A DNA stretch of 64,000 nt from Xanthomonas melonis (GTDB lineage Bacteria > Pseudomonadota > Gammaproteobacteria > Xanthomonadales > Xanthomonadaceae). The DNA is taken from NCBI RefSeq assembly GCF_020783655.1, contig NZ_JAJGQH010000001.1:354559-418558 (forward strand), in the 5' to 3' direction. The translations under genes were made by a program, and so were the position numbers. Of this stretch, positions 1-7,453 are shown piece after piece. How positions within the stretch are numbered: position 1 is the first letter of the stretch; every line of letters starts with the position of its first letter. The notes beneath the pieces were generated by a model, which was not told the origin of the DNA, did not search any database, and worked only from the letters and a program-made list of their open reading frames with translations.

Positions 1-1
1 G

Positions 2-250
2 GATCGCTCGCTGGTGACCGGGATTGCCAACAAATCCGGCATGCAGACGCGCGCAGAGGCGGTCGTGCGGTTGGCGAGCGCGTTGGGCTATCGCACCGTG
101 GCCGAGGGCGTTGAGCATGCCGACGAGATCGCCCTGCTCCGTGGCTGGGGCTGCGACGAAGCGCAGGGCTATCTGCTGTCCAGACCGATGGAGGCGCACC
201 TGGTGGCCGACTATGTGCGCCAGGCCACTGCGCAGGGGCGCCTGCCCTGA
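2..250 (+). CDS. EAL-domain protein, C-terminal fragment (cut by window edge)
   Basis: This is the last 82 codons of a gene that begins before the window. The reading frame opens with IDRS-like residues (DRSLVTG) and continues through a clear EAL motif block: VAEGVEHADEIALL, then the glycine-rich GCDEAQGYLLSRPM. These are the final conserved segments of cyclic-di-GMP phosphodiesterase (EAL) domains, so the intact protein probably hydrolyses or binds c-di-GMP. The rest of the domain, including the EAL signature itself and any sensor or GGDEF part, lies outside the window, so catalytic competence cannot be judged. The stop codon is TGA at 248-250. Family is well supported; full architecture is unknown. 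Confidence 0.85.
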   Translation, partial: DRSLVTGIANKSGMQTRAEAVVRLASALGYRTVAEGVEHADEIALLRGWGCDEAQGYLLSRPMEAHLVADYVRQATAQGRLP

Positions 251-406
251 TGTCACTGCCGCAATGAAGCCCCGCTGCCGTCGATGCGGTCGATGCAGTC
301 GACGCACCTCCTCCACGGTCACTGCGGATCTGCCTGCGGTGACCGACCGGACGTGAGTGCGCCCCGCCCTGGACAAATTCATGGACACCCGTCGCCGAGA
401 CGACGC

Positions 407-1333
407 TCAACCGCCCGGCTGCGCCAATGCGTGATCCAGCGCAGCGCAGATCGCGGCCACCTGCGCTGCATTGCACTGCGCGGGCGTGGCCTTGGGGCTA
501 TCCGGATAAACCTCGGTGGTGGTGCGGTAGCGGGCGTCGGTGACGCCAGCGCACAGGCCCAACCGTCGGACCGGGTAATGGATGACGCCGTGAGCTGCCA
601 CCGGCGCGCCGATGATCTGGCCCTGCGCATCGGGTGGCGCGATGTGCGTGATCTTTGCCACCGCCGCGATCACCGCCTGCTGGAACTCCGGTTGCGGATC
701 CTCGCTGTCGCCCACCAGATAGAACCCGTCGGGAATGCTGCCCGGCACGAATGCCACGCCGTCGCGCGCGGCCAGCGCTGGGCGGAACTCGCTTTCGTCG
801 CTGTCGGTGGTTTCATGCAGGTCGATGTGCACCAGCATTCGCCCCGGCGTTGCAGCGACCAGTTGCATCAGCGCCGCCGACTCCGCCGCCGGGCTATGCG
901 GGCCGAACGCGCGGTTCGGATCCACCGCCTCGGCATTCCAGCGCTGGACGCGCTCGTATCCCCAGGGATTGACGCAAGGTGCCACCAGCAGATTGATCCT
1001 GCCGGCATAGTCCGCGCCACGCTGTTGGAGGAATTGCAGCGCCCCCTGCACACCACTGGTTTCGTACCCATGCACGCCACCGGTGACCAGTGCGCATGGC
1101 AGCGCGGCATTCCACATGGCACTGCGTAGCGCCAGCAGCCGGTAGCGGTCGGTCGCCGAGACGATCGTGCCGTATTGCTCACAGTCATAGCGCGCGGCCA
1201 ATGCGGCAATGGGCTGTTCGACATCGATCGCATAGCTACGCCTGGGCAGCTGGCGCGCGCGCCAGGCGCTGCGCTCGGCCTCTTCCCAGGGGCGCCCGGG
1301 GGTGCCGATCGGATAGGTCTGTTGGATTGTCAT
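407..1333 (-). CDS. M14-family zinc metallopeptidase
   Basis: A 308-residue protein related to M14 zinc carboxypeptidases and deacylases. Zinc-ligand motifs are visible: H88 and E91 in GGVHGYE (HxxE), and a later histidine in HIDLHE near 169-173. The DPNR segment near 138-141 resembles the substrate-carboxylate-binding NR motif of M14 enzymes. There is no signal peptide, so a cytoplasmic role is likely, for example trimming peptides or hydrolysing acyl-amino acids; the exact substrate cannot be read from sequence. The ATG at 1333 is chosen because conserved sequence begins just after it. The upstream open frame runs antisense through the next gene. It is transcribed in the same direction as the DUF892 gene, but a terminator at 1389-1412 separates the two. 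Confidence 0.8.
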   Translation of the reverse strand: MTIQQTYPIGTPGRPWEEAERSAWRARQLPRRSYAIDVEQPIAALAARYDCEQYGTIVSATDRYRLLALRSAMWNAALPCALVTGGVHGYETSGVQGALQFLQQRGADYAGRINLLVAPCVNPWGYERVQRWNAEAVDPNRAFGPHSPAAESAALMQLVAATPGRMLVHIDLHETTDSDESEFRPALAARDGVAFVPGSIPDGFYLVGDSEDPQPEFQQAVIAAVAKITHIAPPDAQGQIIGAPVAAHGVIHYPVRRLGLCAGVTDARYRTTTEVYPDSPKATPAQCNAAQVAAICAALDHALAQPGG

Positions 1334-1388
1334 GGCCGAACCGCGTTGCTGATGGAAGCGCAAGGGTAAGGGCAAGAGGCGCTGGCGC

Positions 1389-1412
1389 AAAAAGGCCCCG
1401 CAATGCGGGGCC
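1389..1412 (-). terminator. Intrinsic terminator after the DUF892 gene
   Basis: On the minus strand an 8-bp stem, GGCCCCGC pairing with GCGGGGCC, with a 3-nt loop is followed directly by five T residues. It lies 28 nt after the stop codon of the ferritin-like gene. This is a canonical Rho-independent terminator that separates the gene from the downstream peptidase. Confidence 0.85.
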
Positions 1413-1440
1413 ATGCAACTGCCAGGACAATCGAGGCGCC

Positions 1441-1950
1441 TTACTTCTTTGCTGTCACGCCCGGGGTGGCATCGCGCACCAGGAACTCTTCGGTAAGCTC
1501 GGGCAGATGGGCCAGCAACCAGTCGGCCATCGCTTGCTCCTGCGGCAGGATCTGCTCGCAGACCTGCTGGGTCTGGACATCGCCGACAGTCCTGGCCGCG
1601 CCCAGCAACGCGGTATAGGTGGCGATCTCGAGATTCTCGAACACATATCCGGCCATCGCGCCCTTGATGATCTCGTCGGACGCAGCCATGCCGCCCATCG
1701 CCTGCCCGAATGCGGCCATCTTGCCCATGGCATCCTTGACCACGGACGGCGACCCTCCCAGGCGCTCGATGCACGACTCGACCAGGCGTTGCTGTCCCAG
1801 CGTTTCCTCCAGATGCTGCTCGATGCGCGCCTTGAGCTGCGGATAATGCTCGATACGCGCGGCCTGGGCCTTGAGCATCTGCTCGGCCTGCTGCTCCATT
1901 GCATGCGCATCGCGCAACCAGTCCATCAGATTTTCGTTCGGCTCTGCCAT
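1441..1950 (-). CDS. YciE/YciF-type ferritin-like protein (DUF892)
   Basis: A 169-residue all-helical protein. It has the DUF892 pattern: an N-terminal WLRDAHAMEQQAEQML helix, EETLGQQ and ES in the middle, and FENLEIATY with QILPQEQAMADW toward the C-terminus. In ferritin-like proteins the repeated Glu/Gln/His residues on these helices bind a di-metal centre. Relatives such as YciF and YciE are induced by osmotic or general stress in enterobacteria. No signal peptide is present. The ATG at 1950 is followed immediately by conserved sequence. It stands as its own unit, ending in the terminator at 1389-1412. The family is clear; its physiological role here is inferred only as stress protection. 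Confidence 0.88.
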   Translation of the reverse strand: MAEPNENLMDWLRDAHAMEQQAEQMLKAQAARIEHYPQLKARIEQHLEETLGQQRLVESCIERLGGSPSVVKDAMGKMAAFGQAMGGMAASDEIIKGAMAGYVFENLEIATYTALLGAARTVGDVQTQQVCEQILPQEQAMADWLLAHLPELTEEFLVRDATPGVTAKK

Positions 1951-2658
1951 GTGGGCGCTCCAGTGAGAGTGATGACGGAATTTCAGCCTGGAGCCCCCCG
2001 CATGAAAGACGCGGCTGCATCCAGTGAACGGCATGTCGCGCCCTGCTCTCGAGATCGCCAGCCCATACAGACCTCTCCCGGGGCACGGTGGCGCGCTTGC
2101 CTTGCACTGCACGCGAACCACGCCAGCCTCATCGCCACACCGGCGCGCGCGTTGGTGCCATCAGCTGTTCATGCTGCCCGCCGATACGACACATCTTTCC
2201 AACCTGCGGACGGGCGCAGCGGGCAAGCGTGAGGTGCGAAGAGGGTGCGCTGGGGACCGGAGCGCACATACGGTCCCTAACGGTTCAGGGCATCTGCCGC
2301 GCCCGCTTTGGCGCCAGCGCAGCGGTCCTGCCAGCTGTTTCAGCGGCATCGCCGAGGCGGATGCAGGATTTGCCGATGCGGGATAGGCTCGCCAGCGCCG
2401 AGTGCAAATTTTTACTGCAATCGATGTCGTTCCTCCGGCAGGCTTGCAAATTTTTCACTCGCGCCTATTTGCACCGAGACATCAACCAGTTACAGCCCGC
2501 TCACGGCGCCCATGCGCGAATATTTGATTACCTGATACTTCATTTTGCAATCGATTGCTTACCGACATGATTTTCGCTCGCAGACGCTCTGCTGGAGCCC
2601 GACCGCCGATCCTGCGACCCTTGAGAGAACCGGCACGCCGCAGCGTGCCGGTTCTTCA
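1951..2658. other. 708-bp intergenic stretch without a recognisable gene
   Basis: No open frame here has a recognisable domain, a good ribosome binding site and conserved-looking codon use together. The segment at 2400-2560 is more AT-rich than its surroundings and contains TGCAAATTTTT twice (about 2403 and 2444). It probably holds the promoter of the DUF892 gene. The far end carries the terminator hairpin at 2627-2654. Confidence 0.5.
2627..2654 (-). terminator. Hairpin terminator after the KGG-protein gene
   Basis: A perfect 12-bp stem (GAACCGGCACGC and its complement) closes a 4-nt loop. It begins 4 nt after the stop codon of the KGG gene. Only a short pyrimidine run (TCTC) follows on the minus strand, so termination is inferred mainly from stem strength and position. 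Confidence 0.65.
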
Positions 2659-2916
2659 TCAGGCGGATTCTTCCTGCGGCTTGGCCTGCTTGGAGCGGCC
2701 ACCCTTGCTCCCGATACGCGACATGTGATCGCGATCGCGACTGACCGCCTGCCCGCCTTTGCGGCCTGCCTCGCGTGCTTCGTCGCTGGTGAATTCGTGC
2801 GCATTGCCGCTGGCATGCGCTGCCTTGCCACCGCTGCTGGCCAGGATGCGGCGCTTCTCCGGATCCAATGCTGCAAAACCGCGCCGGCTACGGGTACTGT
2901 TTTGTCCGTCTTCCAC
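2659..2916 (-). CDS. Small KGG-motif stress-induced protein
   Basis: An 85-residue basic, glycine-rich hydrophilic protein with three imperfect KGG-type motifs: SSGGKAAHASGNAHEF, GRKGGQAVSRD and GSKGGRSK. This is the pattern of the plant-LEA-like KGG / GsiB / YmdF family, associated with general stress or desiccation tolerance. The GTG at 2916 is preferred because an AGGAGG Shine-Dalgarno lies 4 nt upstream. An ATG at 2988 in the same frame would add 24 residues without a good ribosome binding site. It is followed directly by a strong hairpin. It is not obviously cotranscribed with anything. The biochemical function of the family is not firmly known. Confidence 0.78.
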   Translation of the reverse strand: MEDGQNSTRSRRGFAALDPEKRRILASSGGKAAHASGNAHEFTSDEAREAGRKGGQAVSRDRDHMSRIGSKGGRSKQAKPQEESA

Positions 2917-3484
2917 TGTGCCTCCTCTCGATACATCGGGTACGTCATTGGGTAAGAGGCTTACCGCAACTATCGTGCCAACCCGCAAAACCAGGCTGGG
3001 CGGTGCACACCGCTCCGATGCAGGAAGAAACCGCTGCGCTCGCTGCGCAAATCTTGCACACCTGACACACGCGCAGCTGGATTGCGGCGTGGACGGTTAG
3101 CGCTACCACGCCGTGGCGCTGACGGCAGCCGGACGGCACGCGTTGCCCTCCACCGGCTGCATTGCTCGCCGGATCGGCGCTGGGTCCGGCGTGCATGCGG
3201 ATGCAGATGGATGCGTGCGCGTGGAGCGGATTGCCCCTCTGTGCAGCGCCGACACAAGGATTGGCATCCGTCGTGCACTGTGTGGACTGCTGTGGGGCGC
3301 ACCGCACTGCGCTCCCATGCGGGAGCGGAGCGACATGCTCACGTGTGCCGGCCTGCAGCGACGCCAAGGCAGCTGCCCTGCCCGCGCCTGGTTCGTGGCC
3401 ACCTGTGCGTGACGCCGGCAGAGCTCTGCGGGCAAGGCCATCGGCGATTGCCGGCCCGCAGATGATGTGATCTTGCGCGACGGA
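2917..3484. other. 568-bp intergenic stretch
   Basis: No recognisable gene. The open frames present are short, overlap each other on both strands and show no domain. A near-perfect inverted repeat at 3098-3120 (AGCGC..CCACG C CGTGGCGCT) is the only structured element. It has no U-run on either side, so it is not called a terminator of cobA. Confidence 0.45.
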
Positions 3485-4261
3485 TCAGCCGATCGCGTGC
3501 TGCAGCAGCGCAACGCCGCGATCGTCGCACGCCATCGACGCTTCGCCCAGCGCGCCGCCCACCAGCAGCAAGGTGGGCAGGCCCGCGGGCAGCGTCGCTG
3601 CGGTGGCGCCCAGCTCGCCCAGCGTGGTGAGCCGGCGTTGCTGTTCCGCACGTGTGGCCGCCTGCACGATGGCGGCCGGCGTGCTGGCCGGCAGGTGCGC
3701 CAGCAAGGCCGCTGCCAACGCCTCTGCACGGCGCAGCCCCATATAGATGCCCAGCGTGGTGCCACTGGCGGCCAACGCCCCCCAATTAGGCTCGCCATGG
3801 TCGTGCGTATGCGCAGTGACGAAGGTGATGCCATGGCAGTGGCTGCGATGGGTCAACGAGACTTCCAGCGCAGCGGCAGCGGCGAATGCCGCACTGACGC
3901 CGTTGATCACCTGCACACCAACGCCGGCTCGGCGCAGGAAATCGATCTCTTCGCCGGCGCGACCGAACAACAGCGCGTCGCCGCCCTTGACCCGCACCAC
4001 ACGCAGCCCCTGCAGGGCGTAACGCCGCATCAGGCGGCAGATGAACTCCTGCGGCGTGGAGCGGCAGCCGCCGCGCTTGCCCACGCGGATCACGCGCGCC
4101 TGCGGTGCCAGCTCCACGATCTCGGGGTTGGCCAGATCGTCGAGCAGGAGGACCTGCGCCGACGCCAGCGCCTTGACCGCCTTGATGGTGAGCAGTTCCA
4201 GATCGCCAGGGCCGGCGGACAACAACACCACATCACGCGCGCAGGAAGGTGTGACGGACAT
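3485..4261 (-). CDS. cobA: Uroporphyrinogen-III C-methyltransferase (SUMT)
   Basis: A 258-residue stand-alone SUMT. It methylates uroporphyrinogen III at C2 and C7 with S-adenosylmethionine to give precorrin-2, the entry to siroheme. Family motifs are clear: SAGPGDLELLTIKA at the N-terminus (P-loop-like SAM site), VRVKGGDALLFGRAGEE in the middle, INGVSAAFA, and LTHR. It is the last gene of the nitrate/nitrite operon, 35 nt after the nitrate reductase gene. Its product feeds siroheme to NirB. This matters because the SUMT half of the nearby CysG looks truncated. The ATG at 4261 is chosen because the next upstream in-frame codons contain no good start. Confidence 0.93.
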   Translation of the reverse strand: MSVTPSCARDVVLLSAGPGDLELLTIKAVKALASAQVLLLDDLANPEIVELAPQARVIRVGKRGGCRSTPQEFICRLMRRYALQGLRVVRVKGGDALLFGRAGEEIDFLRRAGVGVQVINGVSAAFAAAAALEVSLTHRSHCHGITFVTAHTHDHGEPNWGALAASGTTLGIYMGLRRAEALAAALLAHLPASTPAAIVQAATRAEQQRRLTTLGELGATAATLPAGLPTLLLVGGALGEASMACDDRGVALLQHAIG

Positions 4262-4296
4262 GAAGGATCTCGCAGTGTGTGGAGGAAGATGGGGCA

Positions 4297-7095
4297 TCAG
4301 GCCAGCCGAGGTTGGCGGCATAGCCGGGTGAGTTGCGGAACGCAGGAGCCACACACGGTGCCGCAGCCCAGACGGTGCTTGAGCTGCGCCACATCGGCGC
4401 CGTCGTCGATGGCCGCATGGATCGCCGAAGCCGCGACATTCATGCAGGTGCAGACGATGGGGTCGCTGGGCACGCTGGGTGCCTGCGCGAATACCGCCAG
4501 CCGCGCACCACGCCACGGATTGCCGGTCAGTGCGGTGGTCAGCAGCGCGTGATTGGCATCGCTGGGCTGGGCGGCAGTGAGCAACAGGCCGTCGATATGG
4601 CTCTGCCCATCCTGCGTTCGCCAACCGACACGGCGCATCAGCCCGCGGCGCAGATCGCGATACTCCAGCACATCGGCGCCGGCCGGCAGCTGCAGCGCGG
4701 CGACCAGGCGATCGATCCACGCTGCATCGGGCGCACGTTCGCAGGCCGCGTGCAACACCGCCCACTGCCCGGCGGCGTCTGGCAATGGCTCGGCATGCAG
4801 GCGCAGGCTGGCATAGCCGCATGCGCGCAACAGCGGTTGCAGCGCCTGTTGCAGGGCCAGCGCGTCGCCGCGCCGGGCGGCCAGCAGGTGCCAGCCGAAC
4901 GCCGCCTTCTCCACCCGCACGGCCGCGTGCTTGAGCTCGGGTTGCTGCGAGCGCGCGTCCACTGCCGGCGTGCTCACCTCATTGATGCCGCCACTGGAGA
5001 GCGTCTGCCCGCTCCAGTGCATCGCCGCAAACACCGTACCCGAGCGCAGTTCGTCGGACAGCTCCAGCGGCAGCACCAGGGCGCCGCGCTTGCTGGCGAC
5101 CTGCACCAGGTCGCCGGCCACCAGCCCGCGCCGCGCCGCATCGTCCGGATGCATGCGCAAGCTCGGTTCCGGGCTGTGCGCGAACGCGGCCGCCACTCGC
5201 CCGCTGCGCGACATGCCATGCCACTGATCGCGCAGACGACCGGTCAGCAGCCGCATCGGAAAGCGCGCCGAGGTCGCCTCGGCCACCTTGCGATACGCGG
5301 TGGCGTGGAAGCGCGCGCGTCCGTTGGCGGTGGCGAACACGCCATCGGCATAGCGCCGCGCCTGCCCCTGCGTGCTGCCTGCCGGAAACGGCCAGTGCTG
5401 CGGGCCGTGGTCCAGCACGGCGTAATCCAGGCCGCCGATATCCAGATCCCGGCCCACCGTCAACGCGCGGTGCTCGTCGAAGACCTGCGCGGTGGTCTCG
5501 AAAGCGAATAGCCCGCCCGCTGTGCCCGGTTGCAATCTGGCTTCCAACCCACGCGCCACCTCGCGGGCGATCCACCAATCCGCACGCGCCTGGCCTGGCG
5601 GCTCCACTGCCTTGCGCACGCGAGTGATGCGGCGCTCGGAGTTGGTCACGGTGCCGTCCTTTTCGCCCCAGCTGGCGGCGGGCAGCAGCACATCGGCATA
5701 CGGCACGGTGTCGGTGCCGGCAAACGCGTCCTGCACGATCACCAGTTCGGCCTGCTCCAGGGCCGCGCGCACGCCGGCGATATCCGGCATCGAATGCACG
5801 GGATTGGTGCACACGATCCACACCGCTTTCAGCGTGCCGGCGCGCAGACGTTCGAACAACTGCACGGCCGGCGTGCCCGGGGTGTCGCTGATGCGCCCCG
5901 CCGGTACGCCCCATAGCGCCTCCACTTCCGCACGATGCCCGGCGTTGCCGATCTCGCGGTGCGCGGCCAGCATCGTCGCCATGCCGCCCACTTCGCGCCC
6001 ACCCATCGCGTTGGGTTGGCCGGTCAACGAGAACGGCCCCGCACCGGGTTTGCCGATCTGCCCGGTGGCCAGATGCAGATTGATCAGGGCCAGATTCTTG
6101 TCGGTGCCGTGCGCAGACTGATTCAGGCCCATGCAATACAACGACAATGCCGCCGGGCTGCGTCCGAACCACTCGGCCGCCTGCACCAGGTCCTCATGCG
6201 AGATACCGCAGATCTCGGCGCTCATGCGCGGGGTGTATTCGCGCAGCATTCGCTTGAGGTCGTCGAAGTCCTCGGTATGCGCCGCAACGAAACGCGCATC
6301 CACCAGACCCTCCCAGATCAGGTGATGCAGCATGCCGTTGAACAGGGCGACGTCGGTCCCGGGTTCGATCGCCAGGTGCAGGTCGGCCATGGCTGCGGTA
6401 TCGGTGCGACGCGGATCGATCACGATCCAGCGGAGCTCGGGGTTGCGCGCGCGTGCCGCTTCCAGGCGTCGGAACAACACCGGATGCGCATACGCCATGT
6501 TGCTGCCGGCGAACAGCACCGTCTGCGCCAGCTCCAGATCTTCGTAGCAGGTGGGCGGGCCATCGGCGCCCAGCGCCAGCTTGTAGCCGGTGACCGCGCT
6601 GGACATGCACAGCCGCGAGTTGGTGTCGATGTTGTTGGTGCCGAGCAGCCCCTTGGCCAGTTTGTTGAAGACGTAGTAGTCCTCGGTCAGCAACTGGCCG
6701 GAGAGGTAGAACGCCACCGCATCGGGCCCATGCTCCTGGACGATGGCCGCCAGTTTGTTGGTCACATGAGCGAACGCCTGCTCCCAGCTCACCGGCGCAC
6801 GGGGCGCCTGTCGGTGTCGGCGCAGTTCCGGTGCGAGTACCCGCCCCTGCGTGCTGGTGGTCGTCTGCGGCAGCGCCAGCCCCTTGCTGCACAGGCGCCC
6901 ACAGTTGGCCGGATGCTGCGGATCGCCTTCGATGCCGACGATGCGCTCGCCCGCGTCGTCGTGCTCGCTGTGGATCAGCACACCGCAGCCGACCCCGCAG
7001 TAGCAGCAGGTCGAACGCGTGATGCGGTGCATCGGCGACGCCACGGACGCTTGCGCAACGGTCTGCGGGGATGGAGACGACAGGCCCTCGCTCAT
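4297..7095 (-). CDS. nasA: Assimilatory nitrate reductase, large subunit
   Basis: A 932-residue molybdopterin oxidoreductase that reduces nitrate to nitrite in the cytoplasm. The N-terminus has a [4Fe-4S] motif, Cx2Cx3Cx27C (C30, C33, C37, C65). The central domains bind bis-MGD, with motifs such as SRLCMSSAV, GSNMAYAHPV, MGLNQSAHGTDKN and TGQPNAMGGREVGGM. The last 60 residues form a BFD-like [2Fe-2S] domain, with CTCMN and later CGTVCGSC, as in NasA of Klebsiella-type reductases. No twin-arginine signal is present, which fits an assimilatory rather than a periplasmic enzyme. The start ATG at 7095 overlaps the nirD stop by 4 nt (ATGA), showing translational coupling. It depends on moeA/mobA products encoded at 15-17 kb. 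Confidence 0.95.
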   Translation of the reverse strand: MSEGLSSPSPQTVAQASVASPMHRITRSTCCYCGVGCGVLIHSEHDDAGERIVGIEGDPQHPANCGRLCSKGLALPQTTTSTQGRVLAPELRRHRQAPRAPVSWEQAFAHVTNKLAAIVQEHGPDAVAFYLSGQLLTEDYYVFNKLAKGLLGTNNIDTNSRLCMSSAVTGYKLALGADGPPTCYEDLELAQTVLFAGSNMAYAHPVLFRRLEAARARNPELRWIVIDPRRTDTAAMADLHLAIEPGTDVALFNGMLHHLIWEGLVDARFVAAHTEDFDDLKRMLREYTPRMSAEICGISHEDLVQAAEWFGRSPAALSLYCMGLNQSAHGTDKNLALINLHLATGQIGKPGAGPFSLTGQPNAMGGREVGGMATMLAAHREIGNAGHRAEVEALWGVPAGRISDTPGTPAVQLFERLRAGTLKAVWIVCTNPVHSMPDIAGVRAALEQAELVIVQDAFAGTDTVPYADVLLPAASWGEKDGTVTNSERRITRVRKAVEPPGQARADWWIAREVARGLEARLQPGTAGGLFAFETTAQVFDEHRALTVGRDLDIGGLDYAVLDHGPQHWPFPAGSTQGQARRYADGVFATANGRARFHATAYRKVAEATSARFPMRLLTGRLRDQWHGMSRSGRVAAAFAHSPEPSLRMHPDDAARRGLVAGDLVQVASKRGALVLPLELSDELRSGTVFAAMHWSGQTLSSGGINEVSTPAVDARSQQPELKHAAVRVEKAAFGWHLLAARRGDALALQQALQPLLRACGYASLRLHAEPLPDAAGQWAVLHAACERAPDAAWIDRLVAALQLPAGADVLEYRDLRRGLMRRVGWRTQDGQSHIDGLLLTAAQPSDANHALLTTALTGNPWRGARLAVFAQAPSVPSDPIVCTCMNVAASAIHAAIDDGADVAQLKHRLGCGTVCGSCVPQLTRLCRQPRLA

Positions 7096-7451
7096 GCCGC
7101 GGGCTCGGCGACGGCCTCCGGCGCCTGCACCGGCTGCAACACGATCCACACCGCACCGCTCTCCACTTTCACCGGATAGCGCGGAGCGCACCCCACGTCC
7201 GGCGCGCAGGCCTGCCCGCTCTGCAGGCCGATCGCCCAGCCATGCAGCGGGCAGGTCACCGTGTCGCCGGCCACGATACCTTGCGACAGCGGCCCGCCCT
7301 TGTGCGGGCAACGGTCGCGCAATGCGAACACCTGATCGCTGGCAGTGCGGAAGATGGCGATCGGCGGCAGGCCATCGACTTCCAGCACGCGTGCGCCCAG
7401 CGTCGGCAATTCCTGCAGCGCGCACACATGTACCCACGCATTGTCGTGCAT
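7092..7451 (-). CDS. nirD: Nitrite reductase small subunit NirD (Rieske-type)
   Basis: A 119-residue Rieske-fold protein that partners NirB in NADH-dependent reduction of nitrite to ammonium. Unlike the NirD of some enteric bacteria, it retains a full Rieske [2Fe-2S] motif: CPHKGG followed by CPLHGW. The start needs care. An ATG at 7457 overlaps the nirB stop as ATGA but abuts the GGAGGG ribosome binding site. The ATG two codons later at 7451 has ideal 7-nt spacing and is preferred. It sits between nirB and nasA in the operon and overlaps the nasA start by 4 nt. Confidence 0.92.
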   Translation of the reverse strand: MHDNAWVHVCALQELPTLGARVLEVDGLPPIAIFRTASDQVFALRDRCPHKGGPLSQGIVAGDTVTCPLHGWAIGLQSGQACAPDVGCAPRYPVKVESGAVWIVLQPVQAPEAVAEPAA

Positions 7452-7453
7452 GC

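Noticed and set aside
2088..2570. Open frame of 160 codons in the gap after 1951
   Set aside because: Low-complexity translation, no ribosome binding site, overlaps other frames; not supported as a gene.
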